Source: Burkholderiales bacterium
GTDB lineage: Bacteria > Pseudomonadota > Gammaproteobacteria > Burkholderiales > SG8-39
Length of the DNA stretch: 35,544 nt
Reading direction: 5' to 3'
Assembly (NCBI GenBank): GCA_026416295.1
Contig: JAOAFL010000052.1
Location: forward strand, 1 to 35,544
Shown here in pieces: positions 15,060-24,545 of this stretch. The stretch's first letter is position 1. Every line of letters begins with the position of its first letter. The translations under genes and the position numbers were made by a program. The notes under the pieces are model-generated. The model was not told the origin of the DNA. It was given only the letters and a program-made list of their open reading frames with translations, and searched no databases.

Positions 15060-16475
15060 CTAGCCCTTGTCCCCGAACCCGCTCACGGTGAGGAACGCCA
15101 TCGCCTCGCCGCGGCGCACCTGAAGCGCAATCACGGCGTTCCTGTCGAGGCCGGCGAGGAGCTTGTTGAACTGCTCGACCGTTTTCAGCTCGGTGTGCTG
15201 TCCCTTGTGCACCAGCGCGAGCAGCACGTCGCCGCGGCGCGCCTCGACGCGCGCATCCGGCCGTACGTCGGTGACCACCAGGCCGTGCGAGAGCTTCATT
15301 TCCTCCTTTTGCTTCGCCGAGAGCTCCGTCACGACGATGCCGAGGCGGTTCGCGGCGAGCTCGCTCGGCCGCTCGCCGCGCGCCGGGCCGCGTCCGGCCA
15401 CGCGCTCCTCCTGCAGCTCGCCGACGGTCACGACGAGCGTGCGCGTCGCGCCCCTTCGCCAGACCTCGACCTCGGCCTTCGCGCCGGGGCGCGTGCCGCC
15501 GACGATGCGCGGCAGATCGCTCGAGGACTCGACCGTCTTGCCGTCGAACCTGAGGATGATGTCGGTCGGCTCGATCCCGGCCTTGTCGGCCGGACCGCCC
15601 TTCTCGACCGAGTTGACGAGCGCGCCGCGCGGGCGGTCGAGGCCGAAGGAGATGGCGAGATCGCGGTTCACCTCCTGGATCACGACGCCGATGCGGCCGC
15701 GCGTGACGCGTCCGCGCTCGCGCAGCTGCGTCTGAACGTCGAGCGCCACATCGATCGGGATCGCGAACGACAGGCCCATGAACCCGCCGGTGCGGCTGTA
15801 GATCTGCGAGTTGATGCCGACGACCTCGCCGCGCATGTTGAACAGCGGCCCGCCCGAGTTGCCGGGATTGATCGCGACGTCGGTCTGGATGAACGGCACG
15901 AAGTTCTCCTGCGGCAGCGACCGTCCCTTGGCCGAGACGATGCCGGCGGTGACGGTGTTCTCGAAGCCGAACGGCGCTCCGATCGCGACCACCCACTCGC
16001 CGACCTTCAGCTTGTTCGGGTCGCCGAACTTGACCGCCGGAAGCCCGCTCGCGTCGATCTTGATGAGCGCGATGTCGGTGCGCCGGTCGGCGCCGATCAC
16101 GCGCGCCTTGAACTCGCGCTTGTCGGTGAGCTTGACGATGATCTCGTCGGCGCCTTCGACCACGTGCGCGTTGGTGAGGATGTAGCCGTCGGCGCTGATG
16201 ATGAAGCCCGAACCGAGCGAGCGGCTCTCCGGCCGCGGCCCCGGCTGCGGCCGCGGGATGAAGCGCCGGAAGAACTCCTGGAATTCCTCGTCCTCGACGT
16301 TCGGCACCTGCGGCAGCGCCGAGCGCCGCACCGCCTGCGAGGTACTGATGTTGACCACCGCCTGTCCCTGTTCCTCGACCAAGCGGGTAAAATCGGGCAG
16401 GTCGCGCGTCTGCGCCGCGGCGCCGGCGGCGACGCCGAGCGCGCACAGCGCAAGCCAGGTTCTGATCCGCGTCAT
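15060..16475 (-). CDS. degP: DegP/MucD-type periplasmic serine protease
   Basis: The 471-residue HtrA-family protease/chaperone degrades misfolded envelope proteins. It has a signal peptide (about 1-21, ending GAAAQ), a trypsin-like domain with triad His104 (TNAHVV), Asp134 (RRTDIALI) and Ser207 (NPGNSGGP), and two PDZ domains (about 265-350 and 375-465). It lies 25 bases after rseB at the end of the sigma E operon, so it should be induced by envelope stress together with rpoE. The mucD-like position fits a quality-control feedback role. Confidence 0.95.
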   Translation of the reverse strand: MTRIRTWLALCALGVAAGAAAQTRDLPDFTRLVEEQGQAVVNISTSQAVRRSALPQVPNVEDEEFQEFFRRFIPRPQPGPRPESRSLGSGFIISADGYILTNAHVVEGADEIIVKLTDKREFKARVIGADRRTDIALIKIDASGLPAVKFGDPNKLKVGEWVVAIGAPFGFENTVTAGIVSAKGRSLPQENFVPFIQTDVAINPGNSGGPLFNMRGEVVGINSQIYSRTGGFMGLSFAIPIDVALDVQTQLRERGRVTRGRIGVVIQEVNRDLAISFGLDRPRGALVNSVEKGGPADKAGIEPTDIILRFDGKTVESSSDLPRIVGGTRPGAKAEVEVWRRGATRTLVVTVGELQEERVAGRGPARGERPSELAANRLGIVVTELSAKQKEEMKLSHGLVVTDVRPDARVEARRGDVLLALVHKGQHTELKTVEQFNKLLAGLDRNAVIALQVRRGEAMAFLTVSGFGDKG

Positions 16476-16500
16476 CGTTCACCTCGTCGTACTGTGTCGG

Positions 16501-17463
16501 TCATCGGTCCGGACGGCGATATTCCACCGTGTTGCCGAGCCGGCGCACGCTCGCCGCGGGCACCTCGCCGACCACGGTCACCACGTGGTCGGCGAGCTGG
16601 CGGGTGTAGATGTTGACCGCGCCGAGCGTCGCGAGCCCCGGCTGGATGCGTTCGGCGCGGCGCGACGCCGGCTCGATGAATACCGAGAGCGCGGCCATGC
16701 CGTCCGAATACACCACCTGATTCACCGCGTCGGCCTCGCCGATGCGGCGCGTCACTTCGGCGATCTTGCGGAACCCGGGCAGCTCCTCCGCGAGCCGCCA
16801 GCCCTGCTCTTCGAGTCTGGTCGGCGCCACCGTCGCGTACTCGATGCGCCAGTCGCGCGCCGCGTGGCGCGGCTTGAGCCGCTCGCGCGGCACCGGTCCG
16901 ATCGCGAGCTGGGTGAACGTGAACTGCTCGACCGTCTCGCCCCTCGCGTTGAACGTGCGCGCGCGCAGCAGCATGCCGCTCGCGGTGTCGGCCCAGAGCT
17001 GATAGCCGTAGCGCAGGTCGTCGCGCGGCGTGAGCACCACCGATTCGCAGTCGTAGCCTGCGATGCGCGCCGACTCGCCGCGCGACACCGCGTAGTTGCG
17101 CAGCAGGTCGGCGAACGTCTCCGGCAACAGCGCCGGAAACGCGCGCGGATCGAGGCGCCGCTCCACCTTTACCGTGCGCCGCTCGGGCAGATAGCAACGG
17201 ATCGTGTCGCGCGTTCGGACGATCTCGCGCGGCGTGCCGTCCAGTACCTCGATGCGCTCGATCTCGCCGCCCGGCCCGGCGTAGCGCGTGATGCGCGAGG
17301 ACTCGACGCGGTCGCCCTGCTGGGTGACGAACGTCCCGGTGTAGGAGAGCTTCTCGGTGGCACGATAGATGCGGCGCAGCAGCGCAAGCGCGTCGTCTGC
17401 CGCCTGCGCGCGCACCGGCCCCGCCAGCACGGCCGCCAGACACAGGCCGAGCGCGAGCTTCAC
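16501..17463 (-). CDS. rseB: Sigma E regulator RseB/MucB
   Basis: The 320-residue periplasmic protein binds RseA and shields it from the site-1 protease until it senses mislocalised lipoproteins or lipopolysaccharide. It has a signal peptide (VKLALGLCLAAVLAGPVRAQA) and the MucB/RseB fold (LLRRIYRATEKLSYTGTFV near the start). The second domain includes WRLAEELPGF and the C-terminal VYSDGMAALSVFIEP strand. GTG 17463 overlaps the rseA stop (GTGA), showing translational coupling. Confidence 0.94.
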   Translation of the reverse strand: MKLALGLCLAAVLAGPVRAQAADDALALLRRIYRATEKLSYTGTFVTQQGDRVESSRITRYAGPGGEIERIEVLDGTPREIVRTRDTIRCYLPERRTVKVERRLDPRAFPALLPETFADLLRNYAVSRGESARIAGYDCESVVLTPRDDLRYGYQLWADTASGMLLRARTFNARGETVEQFTFTQLAIGPVPRERLKPRHAARDWRIEYATVAPTRLEEQGWRLAEELPGFRKIAEVTRRIGEADAVNQVVYSDGMAALSVFIEPASRRAERIQPGLATLGAVNIYTRQLADHVVTVVGEVPAASVRRLGNTVEYRRPDR

Positions 17464-17996
17464 CGGCGGCTTCCCGCGATGTCGGACACGCTGCGCGCGT
17501 AGCCCTGCGGCGCATAACGCGGCGCGTAGCCCTGGTGCGCGAGCAGATAGTCGCGCGCCGCCTCGGGCAGCGCTGTCGCCGCGGGCTCCGACACCGCCGG
17601 CTTCTGCTCGGGCGGCGGCGCTAGCGATTCGGGGGCGGCGGCAAACGGCGCACGCGCCGGCTCCGGTTCCGGCGCCCACCACCTCGGCCCTGACCAGGCG
17701 ACGAGGGCGAGCGCTGCGACGAGCGCGCCCGCGGCGACAAGCGTCGAAAGCGGCGCGCGCACCACGCGCGACCAGCGACCCGGGGCGACCACGACCGGCT
17801 CGGCGGCCAGACGCGCGGCGACGCGCTCGGTAAAGCTGCGCGAAAGCACCCGCGTTTCGCGCAGGCTGTCACTGATCAGGTGGTAGGTCCGCCAGGTCTC
17901 GAACGCTTCGCGGTCCGTTTTCAGCACCGCGAGGGCGCGGGCGGCGTCTTCGTCCCCGAGCTCCCCGTCCATGAGCTGCGAAATCTTTTCCTTCAT
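17460..17996 (-). CDS. rseA: Anti-sigma E factor RseA/MucA
   Basis: This 178-residue single-pass inner-membrane protein holds sigma E inactive. The cytoplasmic sigma-binding domain begins MKEKISQLMDGELGDEDAARAL and includes TWRTYHLISDSLR. The membrane segment is about residues 83-103. A Pro/Ala-rich periplasmic tail follows, shorter than E. coli RseA. The start is four bases after the rpoE stop. Proteolysis of the periplasmic and membrane parts would release sigma E. Confidence 0.93.
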   Translation of the reverse strand: MKEKISQLMDGELGDEDAARALAVLKTDREAFETWRTYHLISDSLRETRVLSRSFTERVAARLAAEPVVVAPGRWSRVVRAPLSTLVAAGALVAALALVAWSGPRWWAPEPEPARAPFAAAPESLAPPPEQKPAVSEPAATALPEAARDYLLAHQGYAPRYAPQGYARSVSDIAGSRR

Positions 17997-18000
17997 CGCT

Positions 18001-18600
18001 TCACCACCGTCTGTCCTTCGCCGTGTCGAGCAGGGGCCGCAACTTTTCGGCGATCGCCTCGCGCGCCCGGAAAATGCGCGAGCGCACGGTGCCGATCGGG
18101 CAGTCCATGGCGCGCGCGATTTCCTCGTAGCTCATGCCTTCGAGCTCCCGCAGCTGGATCGCGGTCCTCAGTTCCTCGGGCAGAGCCTCGATCGCGGCGT
18201 TCACCGTCGCGGCGATCTCGCGCGACAGGGCCACGCTTTCGGGCGTGTTGATGTCGCGCAGCTGTTCGCCCTCGTCGTATCCTTCCGCCTCCTCCGTCTC
18301 GGTCTCCGTCGACGTCGGCGCCCGGCGGCCCATCGCCATCAAGTAGTTCTTGGCGGTGTTCACGCCGATCCGGTAGAGCCAGGTGTAGAAGGCGCTGTCG
18401 CCGCGGAAGCTGGGCAACGCGCGGTAGGCCTTGATGAACGCCTCCTGCGTCACGTCCTCCACTTCGACCGGGTCGCGGATCAGCCGCGACAGCAGCCGCG
18501 CGAGCTTGCGCTGGTACTTCTCGACCAGGAGCTCGAAGGCGCGCTTGTCGCCCCGTTGCGCCCTCGCCACCAGCTCGCGGTCGATGTCCTTGTCAGACAC
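18001..18600 (-). CDS. rpoE: RNA polymerase sigma E (AlgU-type ECF sigma factor)
   Basis: The 199-residue ECF sigma factor directs the envelope-stress regulon. Region 2 is seen as DPVEVEDVTQEAFIKAYRALPSFRG and FYTWLYRIGVNTAKNYL, and region 4 as LPEELRTAIQLRELEGMSYEEIARAMDCPIGTVRSRIFRAREAI. The linker is acidic (TETETEEAEGYDEGE). GTG 18600 is the start (MSDKDIDRELVARAQRGD). It heads the rpoE-rseA-rseB-degP operon and has its own sigma-E-like promoter. Confidence 0.97.
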   Translation of the reverse strand: MSDKDIDRELVARAQRGDKRAFELLVEKYQRKLARLLSRLIRDPVEVEDVTQEAFIKAYRALPSFRGDSAFYTWLYRIGVNTAKNYLMAMGRRAPTSTETETEEAEGYDEGEQLRDINTPESVALSREIAATVNAAIEALPEELRTAIQLRELEGMSYEEIARAMDCPIGTVRSRIFRAREAIAEKLRPLLDTAKDRRW

Positions 18601-18624
18601 GTCCGCGGGCCCTGCCTATGTGCC

Positions 18625-18651
18625 ACAGACAAGGGAGTTTGCAAATAGTTC
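18625..18651 (-). promoter_or_regulatory. Sigma-E-type promoter of rpoE
   Basis: The minus strand carries GAACTA, 16 bases, then TCTGT. The known ECF sigma E/AlgU consensus is GAACTT-N16/17-TCTGA, so each box has one mismatch. It lies in the 71-base gap between ygfX and rpoE, 25 bases before the GTG start. This predicts positive autoregulation. Confidence 0.7.
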
Positions 18652-18671
18652 GGCGCACGGCCGGGCCGCGC

Positions 18672-19124
18672 TCAGGCCGGCAGTTGCCCCGCCGCCACGT
18701 CCGGCACCCTCCCCCAGAGCGCCCACAGGCGCAGCAACCGAAATCGCGGCTCGCCGAGCATCGCGCGCGTAACGAGCAGCGTGCGTCGCTGCGGCAGGCG
18801 CACCGGCAGCGCGACGCAGGCGCGCGTCACCCAGCGACGGCGGCCGACGGCGGTCGCGAAGCGGCGGCCGTCGGCACACACGACGACCAGCGCGTCCGCA
18901 TCGCCGAGCTCGAGCGCGCGCGGCGAACGCGCGGCGCGCAGCAGCGCGCGGTCGCGCGCGGTGGCGAGTCCGAGCGCGACGAGCAGCGCCGCCACGACCG
19001 TCCCCGCCGCCGCCGGCAGCACGAGCGCCGCGCACACCCCGGCCACGAGGTGCGCGCCCACGATCCCCGCGGCGAACCCCGGCGAGGGCGAAAGGTCGAG
19101 GCGGAGCGGCGCGCTGCCGGTCAA
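18672..19124 (-). CDS. YgfX/CptA-like membrane protein
   Basis: The product of about 150 residues has two hydrophobic segments near the N-terminus (PGFAAGIVGAHLVAGVCAAL and AAAGTVVAALLVALGLA). A conserved-looking end follows (WVTRACVALPV, RRTLLVTRAMLGEPRFRLLRLWALW), as in YgfX family proteins found between fabF and rpoE in betaproteobacteria. The best start is TTG 19124, which overlaps the fabF stop by three bases; no ATG exists in the region. E. coli YgfX (CptA) was described as a toxin paired with SdhE. No sdhE is visible here, so the role is open. Confidence 0.75.
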   Translation of the reverse strand: MTGSAPLRLDLSPSPGFAAGIVGAHLVAGVCAALVLPAAAGTVVAALLVALGLATARDRALLRAARSPRALELGDADALVVVCADGRRFATAVGRRRWVTRACVALPVRLPQRRTLLVTRAMLGEPRFRLLRLWALWGRVPDVAAGQLPA

Positions 19125-20359
19125 ATCCGGGTGAACACGAGCGTACCGTTGGTGCCGCCGAAGCCGAACGAATTGGACAGCGCGGCGCGGATCGGCATGC
19201 GGCGCGCGACGTTGGGCACGTAGTCCAGATCGCACGCCGGGTCCGGATTCCAAAGGTTGATCGTCGGCGGCGACACCTGCTCGTGCACCGCGAGCACCGT
19301 GAACACTGCCTCGACGCCGCCCGCCGCGCCAAGCAGATGGCCGGTCATCGACTTGGTCGAGTTGACCGCCACCCGGCGCGCCCGCTCGCCCATGAGCCGC
19401 TTGATCGCGACGGTCTCGGCGATGTCGCCGAGCGGGGTCGACGTGCCGTGCGCGTTGATGTAATCCACGCTCGCCGGCTCGAGCCCCGCATCGCGCAGCG
19501 CGTTGCGCATGCAGCGGAAGGCGCCGTCGCCGTCCTCGGCGGGCGCGGTGATATGGAACGCGTCGGCTGAGACGCCGTAGCCCGCCAGTTCGCAATAGAT
19601 GCGCGCCCCGCGCCGCCGCGCGTGCTCGTATTCCTCCAACACCAGCGCGCCGGCGCCTTCGCCGAGCACGAACCCGTCGCGGTCGCGGTCCCACGGGCGG
19701 CTCGCGCCGGCCGGATCGTCGTTGCGCGTCGAGAGCGCGCGCGCCGACGCGAATCCGGCGAGCGCGAGCTCCGTGACGGTCGACTCGGCGCCCCCGGCGA
19801 GCATCGCGTCGACTTCGCCGTAGCGGATCGCCTTGGCCGCCTCGCCGATGCAGTGCGTCGAGGTCGTGCACGCGGTGACGACCGCGAGGTTCGGACCCTT
19901 CAGTCCGAGCTGGATCGACAGGTTGCCGGCGATCATGTTGATGATCGTGCCGGGAATGAAGAACGGCGAGACGCGCCGCGGCCCGCTCTTTTTCAGCTCG
20001 TCGTGGGTTGCCTCGATCATCGGCAGACCGCCGATGCCCGAACCGAAGTTCACGCCGATGCGCTCGGCGTTCTCCGCGGTCGCGCTCAACCCCGAATCGC
20101 GCCAGGCCTGCAGACCGGCCGCGATGCCGTAGTGGATGAAAAGGTCCATGCGGCGCGCGTCCTTCGCCGGAATGTACTGCGTGACGTCGAAGCCCTTCAC
20201 CTCGCCCGCGATCTGGCTCGCGAGCCGCGACGGGTCGAAACGCGTGATGCGCGCGATGCCGGACCGGCCGGCGAGGACGTTTTCCCACGCCTCCCGCACG
20301 GTGTTGCCGACCGGGCTGACGATTCCCAGCCCGGTGACCACCACTCTGCGCCGCTGCAC
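19121..20359 (-). CDS. fabF: 3-oxoacyl-[acyl-carrier-protein] synthase II
   Basis: The 412-residue condensing enzyme elongates acyl-ACP with malonyl-ACP and is needed for long and unsaturated chains. The Cys-His-His triad is visible: Cys164 (VVTACTTSTH), His304 (INAHGTSTPLGD) and His341 (SMTGHLLGAAGG). The start is GTG 20359 (MQRRRVVVTGLGIVSPVG), six bases after the acpP stop. It ends at the TTG start of ygfX. Confidence 0.97.
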   Translation of the reverse strand: MQRRRVVVTGLGIVSPVGNTVREAWENVLAGRSGIARITRFDPSRLASQIAGEVKGFDVTQYIPAKDARRMDLFIHYGIAAGLQAWRDSGLSATAENAERIGVNFGSGIGGLPMIEATHDELKKSGPRRVSPFFIPGTIINMIAGNLSIQLGLKGPNLAVVTACTTSTHCIGEAAKAIRYGEVDAMLAGGAESTVTELALAGFASARALSTRNDDPAGASRPWDRDRDGFVLGEGAGALVLEEYEHARRRGARIYCELAGYGVSADAFHITAPAEDGDGAFRCMRNALRDAGLEPASVDYINAHGTSTPLGDIAETVAIKRLMGERARRVAVNSTKSMTGHLLGAAGGVEAVFTVLAVHEQVSPPTINLWNPDPACDLDYVPNVARRMPIRAALSNSFGFGGTNGTLVFTRI

Positions 20360-20365
20360 CTTGCG

Positions 20366-20605
20366 CTAGGACTTGGCGTGCGACTTGATGTAGTCGATCG
20401 CCTGCTGGACGGTCTTGATCTTTTCGGCGTCCTCGTCAGGGATCTCGGTCTCGAACTCTTCCTCGAGCGCCATCACCAGCTCGACGGTGTCGAGCGAATC
20501 GGCGCCGAGGTCGTCGACGAAGGAGGACTCGTTCTTGATCTCGGATTCGTTCACGCCGAGTTGCTCGGCGATGATTTTTCTCACCCGTTGTTCGACGTTT
20601 TCCAT
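20366..20605 (-). CDS. acpP: Acyl carrier protein
   Basis: The 79-residue acidic carrier tethers fatty acyl intermediates. The phosphopantetheine site is Ser37 in [12 protein letters not shown]; AcpS (gene at 8583-8966) adds the arm. Start ATG 20605 has an AGGGAAGGAG-type ribosome binding site just upstream. It lies between fabG and fabF, the canonical order. Confidence 0.98.
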   Translation of the reverse strand: MENVEQRVRKIIAEQLGVNESEIKNESSFVDDLGADSLDTVELVMALEEEFETEIPDEDAEKIKTVQQAIDYIKSHAKS

Positions 20606-20646
20606 GCGCGCTCCTTCCCTGTCTGCGTCGTGCGATTTTACCGGAA

Positions 20647-21369
20647 TCATCCCATGTACATGCCGCCGTTGACGTGCAGCACCGTGCCGGTGACGTAGCC
20701 CGCCGCGGGCGACGCGAGATACGCGACCGCCGCCGCGACGTCCTGCGGCGTGCCGAGCCGGCCAGCCGGAATCTGCGCGAGCAGCGCGGCGCGCTGTCCC
20801 TCGCCGAGCGCGCGCGTCATGTCGGTATCGATGAAGCCGGGCGCGACGCAGTTGACGGTGACGCCGCGGCTCGCGACTTCGCGCGCGAGCGCGCGCGTCA
20901 GTCCGGCGACGCCCGCTTTCGCCGCCGCGTAGTTCGCCTGGCCGGCGTTGCCGGCGGCGCCGACGACCGAGGTGATGTTGACGATGCGCCCCCACCGCGC
21001 CTTGATCATGCCGCGCAGGACCGCGCGCGAGAGGCGAAACACCGCGCGCAGATCGGTCGCGATCACCTCGTCCCATTCAGCGTCCTTCATGCGCAGCGCG
21101 AGGTTGTCGCGCGTCACCGCGGCGTTGTTGACGAGAACGAGGATCTCGCCCAGCTCCTGCTGGATTTCGGTGACGAGCGCGTCGCAGCGCGCGTCGTCGC
21201 GCACGTCGAGCACCTTGCCGACGAGGCCAGCCTCCGCGAGCGAGCGCGCGCCGGCCTCGCTCGTCGCGGTGCCGACCACGCGCGCACCGTGTCTGGCCAG
21301 TTCCAGCGCGATCGCGCGGCCGATGCCGCGCGAGGCGCCGGTAACGAGTGCCACGCGTCCGTCGAGCAT
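20647..21369 (-). CDS. fabG: 3-oxoacyl-[acyl-carrier-protein] reductase
   Basis: The 240-residue short-chain dehydrogenase reduces 3-oxoacyl-ACP with NADPH. It has the cofactor loop [11 protein letters not shown] (10-20) and the catalytic Ser134 (NITSVVG), Tyr147 and Lys151 (NYAAAKAG). The usual NNAG motif reads [12 protein letters not shown] 21369 lies two bases after the fabD stop. The C-terminal [10 protein letters not shown] is typical. Confidence 0.97.
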   Translation of the reverse strand: MLDGRVALVTGASRGIGRAIALELARHGARVVGTATSEAGARSLAEAGLVGKVLDVRDDARCDALVTEIQQELGEILVLVNNAAVTRDNLALRMKDAEWDEVIATDLRAVFRLSRAVLRGMIKARWGRIVNITSVVGAAGNAGQANYAAAKAGVAGLTRALAREVASRGVTVNCVAPGFIDTDMTRALGEGQRAALLAQIPAGRLGTPQDVAAAVAYLASPAAGYVTGTVLHVNGGMYMG

Positions 21370-21371
21370 GC

Positions 21372-22316
21372 CTAGCCTCCAGTGAGCCGCGCAAGCGCCT
21401 GCTCGAGCGAGCCGCGGTCGGCGAGCGCAAGCGCCTCCAGGCGTGCATCGATGCGCTTCGCGGTGCCGGCGAGCACCCGGCCGGGGCCTGCCTCCAGCAG
21501 GTGCGTCACGCCCTCGTCGGCCATGCGCTTCACCGCCTCGACCCAGCGTACCGGCGCGGCCGCCTGGCGCACCAGCGCGTCGCGGATGCGCGCCGGATCG
21601 GTCTCGATCGCGACGTCGACGTTGTTCACGAGCGGGATGCGCGGCGCGGCGAGCGGCACCTGCGCCAGGTACTCGCCGAGCCGCGCGGCGGCCGGCCGCA
21701 TGAGGCTCGAATGAAAAGGCGCGCTCACCGGAAGCGTCAGCGCGCGTTTTGCGCCGCGCGCCTTGCACAGCTCGGCGGCGCGCGCGACCGCCGTCCGGTG
21801 GCCGGCGATCACCACCTGACCGGGCGCGTTGAAATTCACCGCTTCGACCACTTCGCCCGGCGCGGCGGCCTGCGCCTCGGCGCAGGCGGCGCACACCGCC
21901 TCGTCGTCCAAGCCGAGGATCGCCGCCATCGCGCCCACCCCCTCGGGTACCGCCTCCTGCATGCACTGCGCGCGGTAGCGCACGAGCCGCAGCGCGTCGG
22001 CGAACGCGAGCGCGCCGGCGGCGACGAGCGCCGAATACTCGCCGAGGCTATGGCCGGCGACGAACGCCGGCGCCGGTCCGCCGAGCGCGCGCCAGGCGCG
22101 CCAGGCGGCCACACCGGCGGCGAGCATCGCCGGTTGCGTGTTGACGGTCCGTCCGAGCGCCTCGGCCGGGCCTTCGTCGAGTAGCCGCAGGAAGTCCGCG
22201 CCGAGCGCCGCCGCACACTCGGCGCGCACCGCCTCGATTTCGGGCAGTCCGTCGTAGGCGCGCAGCATGCCGACCGCCTGCGAGCCCTGCCCGGGAAACA
22301 CGATCGCGAGCTTCAT
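21372..22316 (-). CDS. fabD: Malonyl-CoA:ACP transacylase
   Basis: The 314-residue enzyme transfers malonyl from CoA to ACP. Motifs are FPGQGSQAVGM (7-17), the nucleophile Ser90 in GHSLGEYSALVA and the catalytic His202 in APFHSSLM. Start ATG 22316 (MKLAIVFPGQG) lies ten bases after the fabH stop; the longer upstream frame is a fabH shadow. Confidence 0.97.
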   Translation of the reverse strand: MKLAIVFPGQGSQAVGMLRAYDGLPEIEAVRAECAAALGADFLRLLDEGPAEALGRTVNTQPAMLAAGVAAWRAWRALGGPAPAFVAGHSLGEYSALVAAGALAFADALRLVRYRAQCMQEAVPEGVGAMAAILGLDDEAVCAACAEAQAAAPGEVVEAVNFNAPGQVVIAGHRTAVARAAELCKARGAKRALTLPVSAPFHSSLMRPAAARLGEYLAQVPLAAPRIPLVNNVDVAIETDPARIRDALVRQAAAPVRWVEAVKRMADEGVTHLLEAGPGRVLAGTAKRIDARLEALALADRGSLEQALARLTGG

Positions 22317-22326
22317 CGTCCTCCGC

Positions 22327-23286
22327 CTACATCGTGACCAGCGTCGCGCCCCAAGTGAAACCGCCGCCGACGCCCTGGAGCATGACGTTGTGGCCGGCGC
22401 GGATCCTGCCCGCGCGCACGTACTCGTCGAGCGCGAGCGGCACCGACGCGGCAGAGGTGTTCGCATGGCGATCGACCGTCACCACCAGCCGCTCGCGCGC
22501 CAGACCGAGTTTCTTCGCCGTCGCCTCCAGGATGCGCACGTTCGCCTGGTGCGGGATCAGCCAGTCGACGTCGGCGAGGGACATCCCGGCCGCGGCGAGC
22601 GTCTCGTGCGCCACCTCTTCCAGCACGCGCACCGCGAACTTGAACACCTGGTTGCCCTGCATCTGCAGAAACGGCGAGCCGCAGACCCGCCCCCCGCAAA
22701 TGTTTCCGGGCACCGACAGGATGCCCGCGTGCCGGCCGTCGGCGCGCAGCACCGACGCGTGGATCCCGGGACGCTCGTCGGCGGCGAGCACCACGGCGCC
22801 CGCGCCGTCGCCGAACAGTACGCAGGTCGCGCGATCGTTCCAGTCGAGGATGCGCGAAAACACCTCCGCGCCGACGACGAGCGCGTTCCTCGCCATGCCG
22901 CTGCGGATGAAGTTGTCGGCGGTGGCGAGCGCGTAGACGAAGCCGCTGCAGACCGCCTGCACGTCGAACGCCGCGCAGCCCGCGGCGCCGAGCTTCGCCT
23001 GCAGCAGGCACGCGGTGCTCGGAAAGATGTAGTCCGGCGTCGAGGTCGCGACGACGATCAGCTCGAGGCGCGAGGCCGCCAGCCCTGCGGCGGCTAGCGC
23101 CTCGCGGCTCGCCTCGAGCGCGAGATCGCTCGCGTTCTGTCCGTCGTCGGCGATGTGCCGCTCGCGGATCCCGGTGCGCTCGCGGATCCAGGCGTCGCTC
23201 GTGTCCAGGCGCTGCGCGAATTCGTCGTTGGTGACGACGCGCGCCGGCAGGTAGCTGCCGGTGCCGACGATGCGCGCGCGCCTCAC
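22327..23286 (-). CDS. fabH: 3-oxoacyl-[acyl-carrier-protein] synthase III
   Basis: The 319-residue enzyme starts fatty acid synthesis by condensing acetyl-CoA with malonyl-ACP. The triad is Cys113 ([12 protein letters not shown]), His in IPHQANVRI and Asn in [18 protein letters not shown] 23286 ([14 protein letters not shown]) overlaps the plsX stop by three bases; nothing upstream matches the family. It is followed by fabD. Confidence 0.96.
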   Translation of the reverse strand: MRRARIVGTGSYLPARVVTNDEFAQRLDTSDAWIRERTGIRERHIADDGQNASDLALEASREALAAAGLAASRLELIVVATSTPDYIFPSTACLLQAKLGAAGCAAFDVQAVCSGFVYALATADNFIRSGMARNALVVGAEVFSRILDWNDRATCVLFGDGAGAVVLAADERPGIHASVLRADGRHAGILSVPGNICGGRVCGSPFLQMQGNQVFKFAVRVLEEVAHETLAAAGMSLADVDWLIPHQANVRILEATAKKLGLARERLVVTVDRHANTSAASVPLALDEYVRAGRIRAGHNVMLQGVGGGFTWGATLVTM

Positions 23287-24296
23287 GCCGCCTCCGGCCG
23301 CGCCATGCGGCGCAGGATGCGCGCGACGACGTCGTTGCGTACCTCGTCGGCCGCGCGTCGCAGCGCCTGGCCGAACGCGAACGCGTCGGCCGCGCCGTGG
23401 CTCTTGACGACGATGCCGCGCAGCCCGAGCAGGCTCGCGCCGTTGTAGCGGCCCGGGTCGATGCGCGCGCGCACCGCCCGCAGCACCGGCCGGGCCGCCA
23501 CCGCCGCCGCGCGCCGCAGAGCGTTGCGCGAGAACTCCTCTCTCAGAAACGCGACGATCATCTTCGCCACCCCTTCGGACGCCTTGAGCACCGAGTTGCC
23601 GACGAAACCGTCGCACACCACCACGTCGGTGGTGCCCTTGAAGATGTCGTCGCCCTCGACGTTGCCGTAGAAATTGAGCCCGCTCGCGCGCAGCAGCTCG
23701 GCAGCCTGTTTCACCGTATCGTTGCCCTTGATGTCCTCGACGCCGATGTTGAGCAGCCCGACGCTCGGGCGCTCGCGGTGCTCGGTCGCCGCGACGAGCA
23801 TCGCGCCCATCACGCCGAACTGCATGAGCTGCTCGGGCGTGCAGTCGACGTTCGCGCCGAGGTCGAGCACCGTGGTGTAGCCGCCGCGCATGTTCGGCAG
23901 CAACGTCGCGATCGCCGGCCGGTCGATTCCCGGCAGCGTCTTCAGCACGAAACGCGCGATCGCCATCAGCGCGCCGGTGTTGCCGGCGCTCACGCAGGCG
24001 TCGGCCGCGCCGCTTTTCACCAGGTTCACCGCGACCCGCATCGAGGAATGCTTCTTCATGCGCAGCGCCTGCACCGGCGGCTCGTCCATGCCGACCACCT
24101 GCTCGGCGTGCTCCAGCCGGAGGCGATCGCTCGGCTGCGCGCCTTGCCGCGCCAGCTCGCGTTCGATCTCGGCGCGCCGGCCGACGAGGATCAGCGCGAC
24201 CTCCGGATCGCTGCGGCCGAAGTCGAGCGCGGCCGGCACCGTCACACGGGGGCCGTGATCGCCGCCCATGCAGTCCACTGCGACGGTAATCGGCAC
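23283..24296 (-). CDS. plsX: Phosphate acyltransferase PlsX
   Basis: The 337-residue peripheral enzyme converts acyl-ACP to acyl-phosphate for phospholipid synthesis. It has the family start [14 protein letters not shown] and the segments [29 protein letters not shown] and [16 protein letters not shown]. The start is GTG 24296. It sits between rpmF and fabH, linking ribosomal protein L32 to lipid synthesis in the usual way. Confidence 0.97.
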   Translation of the reverse strand: MPITVAVDCMGGDHGPRVTVPAALDFGRSDPEVALILVGRRAEIERELARQGAQPSDRLRLEHAEQVVGMDEPPVQALRMKKHSSMRVAVNLVKSGAADACVSAGNTGALMAIARFVLKTLPGIDRPAIATLLPNMRGGYTTVLDLGANVDCTPEQLMQFGVMGAMLVAATEHRERPSVGLLNIGVEDIKGNDTVKQAAELLRASGLNFYGNVEGDDIFKGTTDVVVCDGFVGNSVLKASEGVAKMIVAFLREEFSRNALRRAAAVAARPVLRAVRARIDPGRYNGASLLGLRGIVVKSHGAADAFAFGQALRRAADEVRNDVVARILRRMARPEAA

Positions 24297-24329
24297 TCGC
24301 GAAAGGCGTCCGCGGCGCGCGCCGCCGCC

Positions 24330-24512
24330 GGACTACTGGCCTTTTTCCCGAAGAACCTTCTTGCCGCGGTAGTAACCGGTCGGGCTCACGTGGTGACGGC
24401 GGTGCACCTCGCCGGTCGTGGGTTCGATCGCGAGCGGCGGCGGCACGAGGAAATCGTGCGATCGGTGCATTCCGCGCCGCGAGGGCGACTTCTTGCCTTG
24501 CTGGACGGCCAT
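24330..24512 (-). CDS. rpmF: 50S ribosomal protein L32
   Basis: This basic protein of about 60 residues begins [20 protein letters not shown], and [21 protein letters not shown] follows; the later [14 protein letters not shown] is typical of L32. The Cys zinc ligands seen in some L32 proteins are absent, as in most proteobacterial forms. It lies 33 bases before plsX and 33 bases after yceD, in the yceD-rpmF-plsX-fab operon. Confidence 0.96.
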
Positions 24513-24545
24513 GATGGCTCCTGTGTTCGAATCCGTCTCAAAAAA

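Noticed and set aside
16097-16453. Minus-strand frame inside degP and similar short frames
   Set aside because: They are frame-shifted copies of a certain gene. No frameshift is needed to explain degP.
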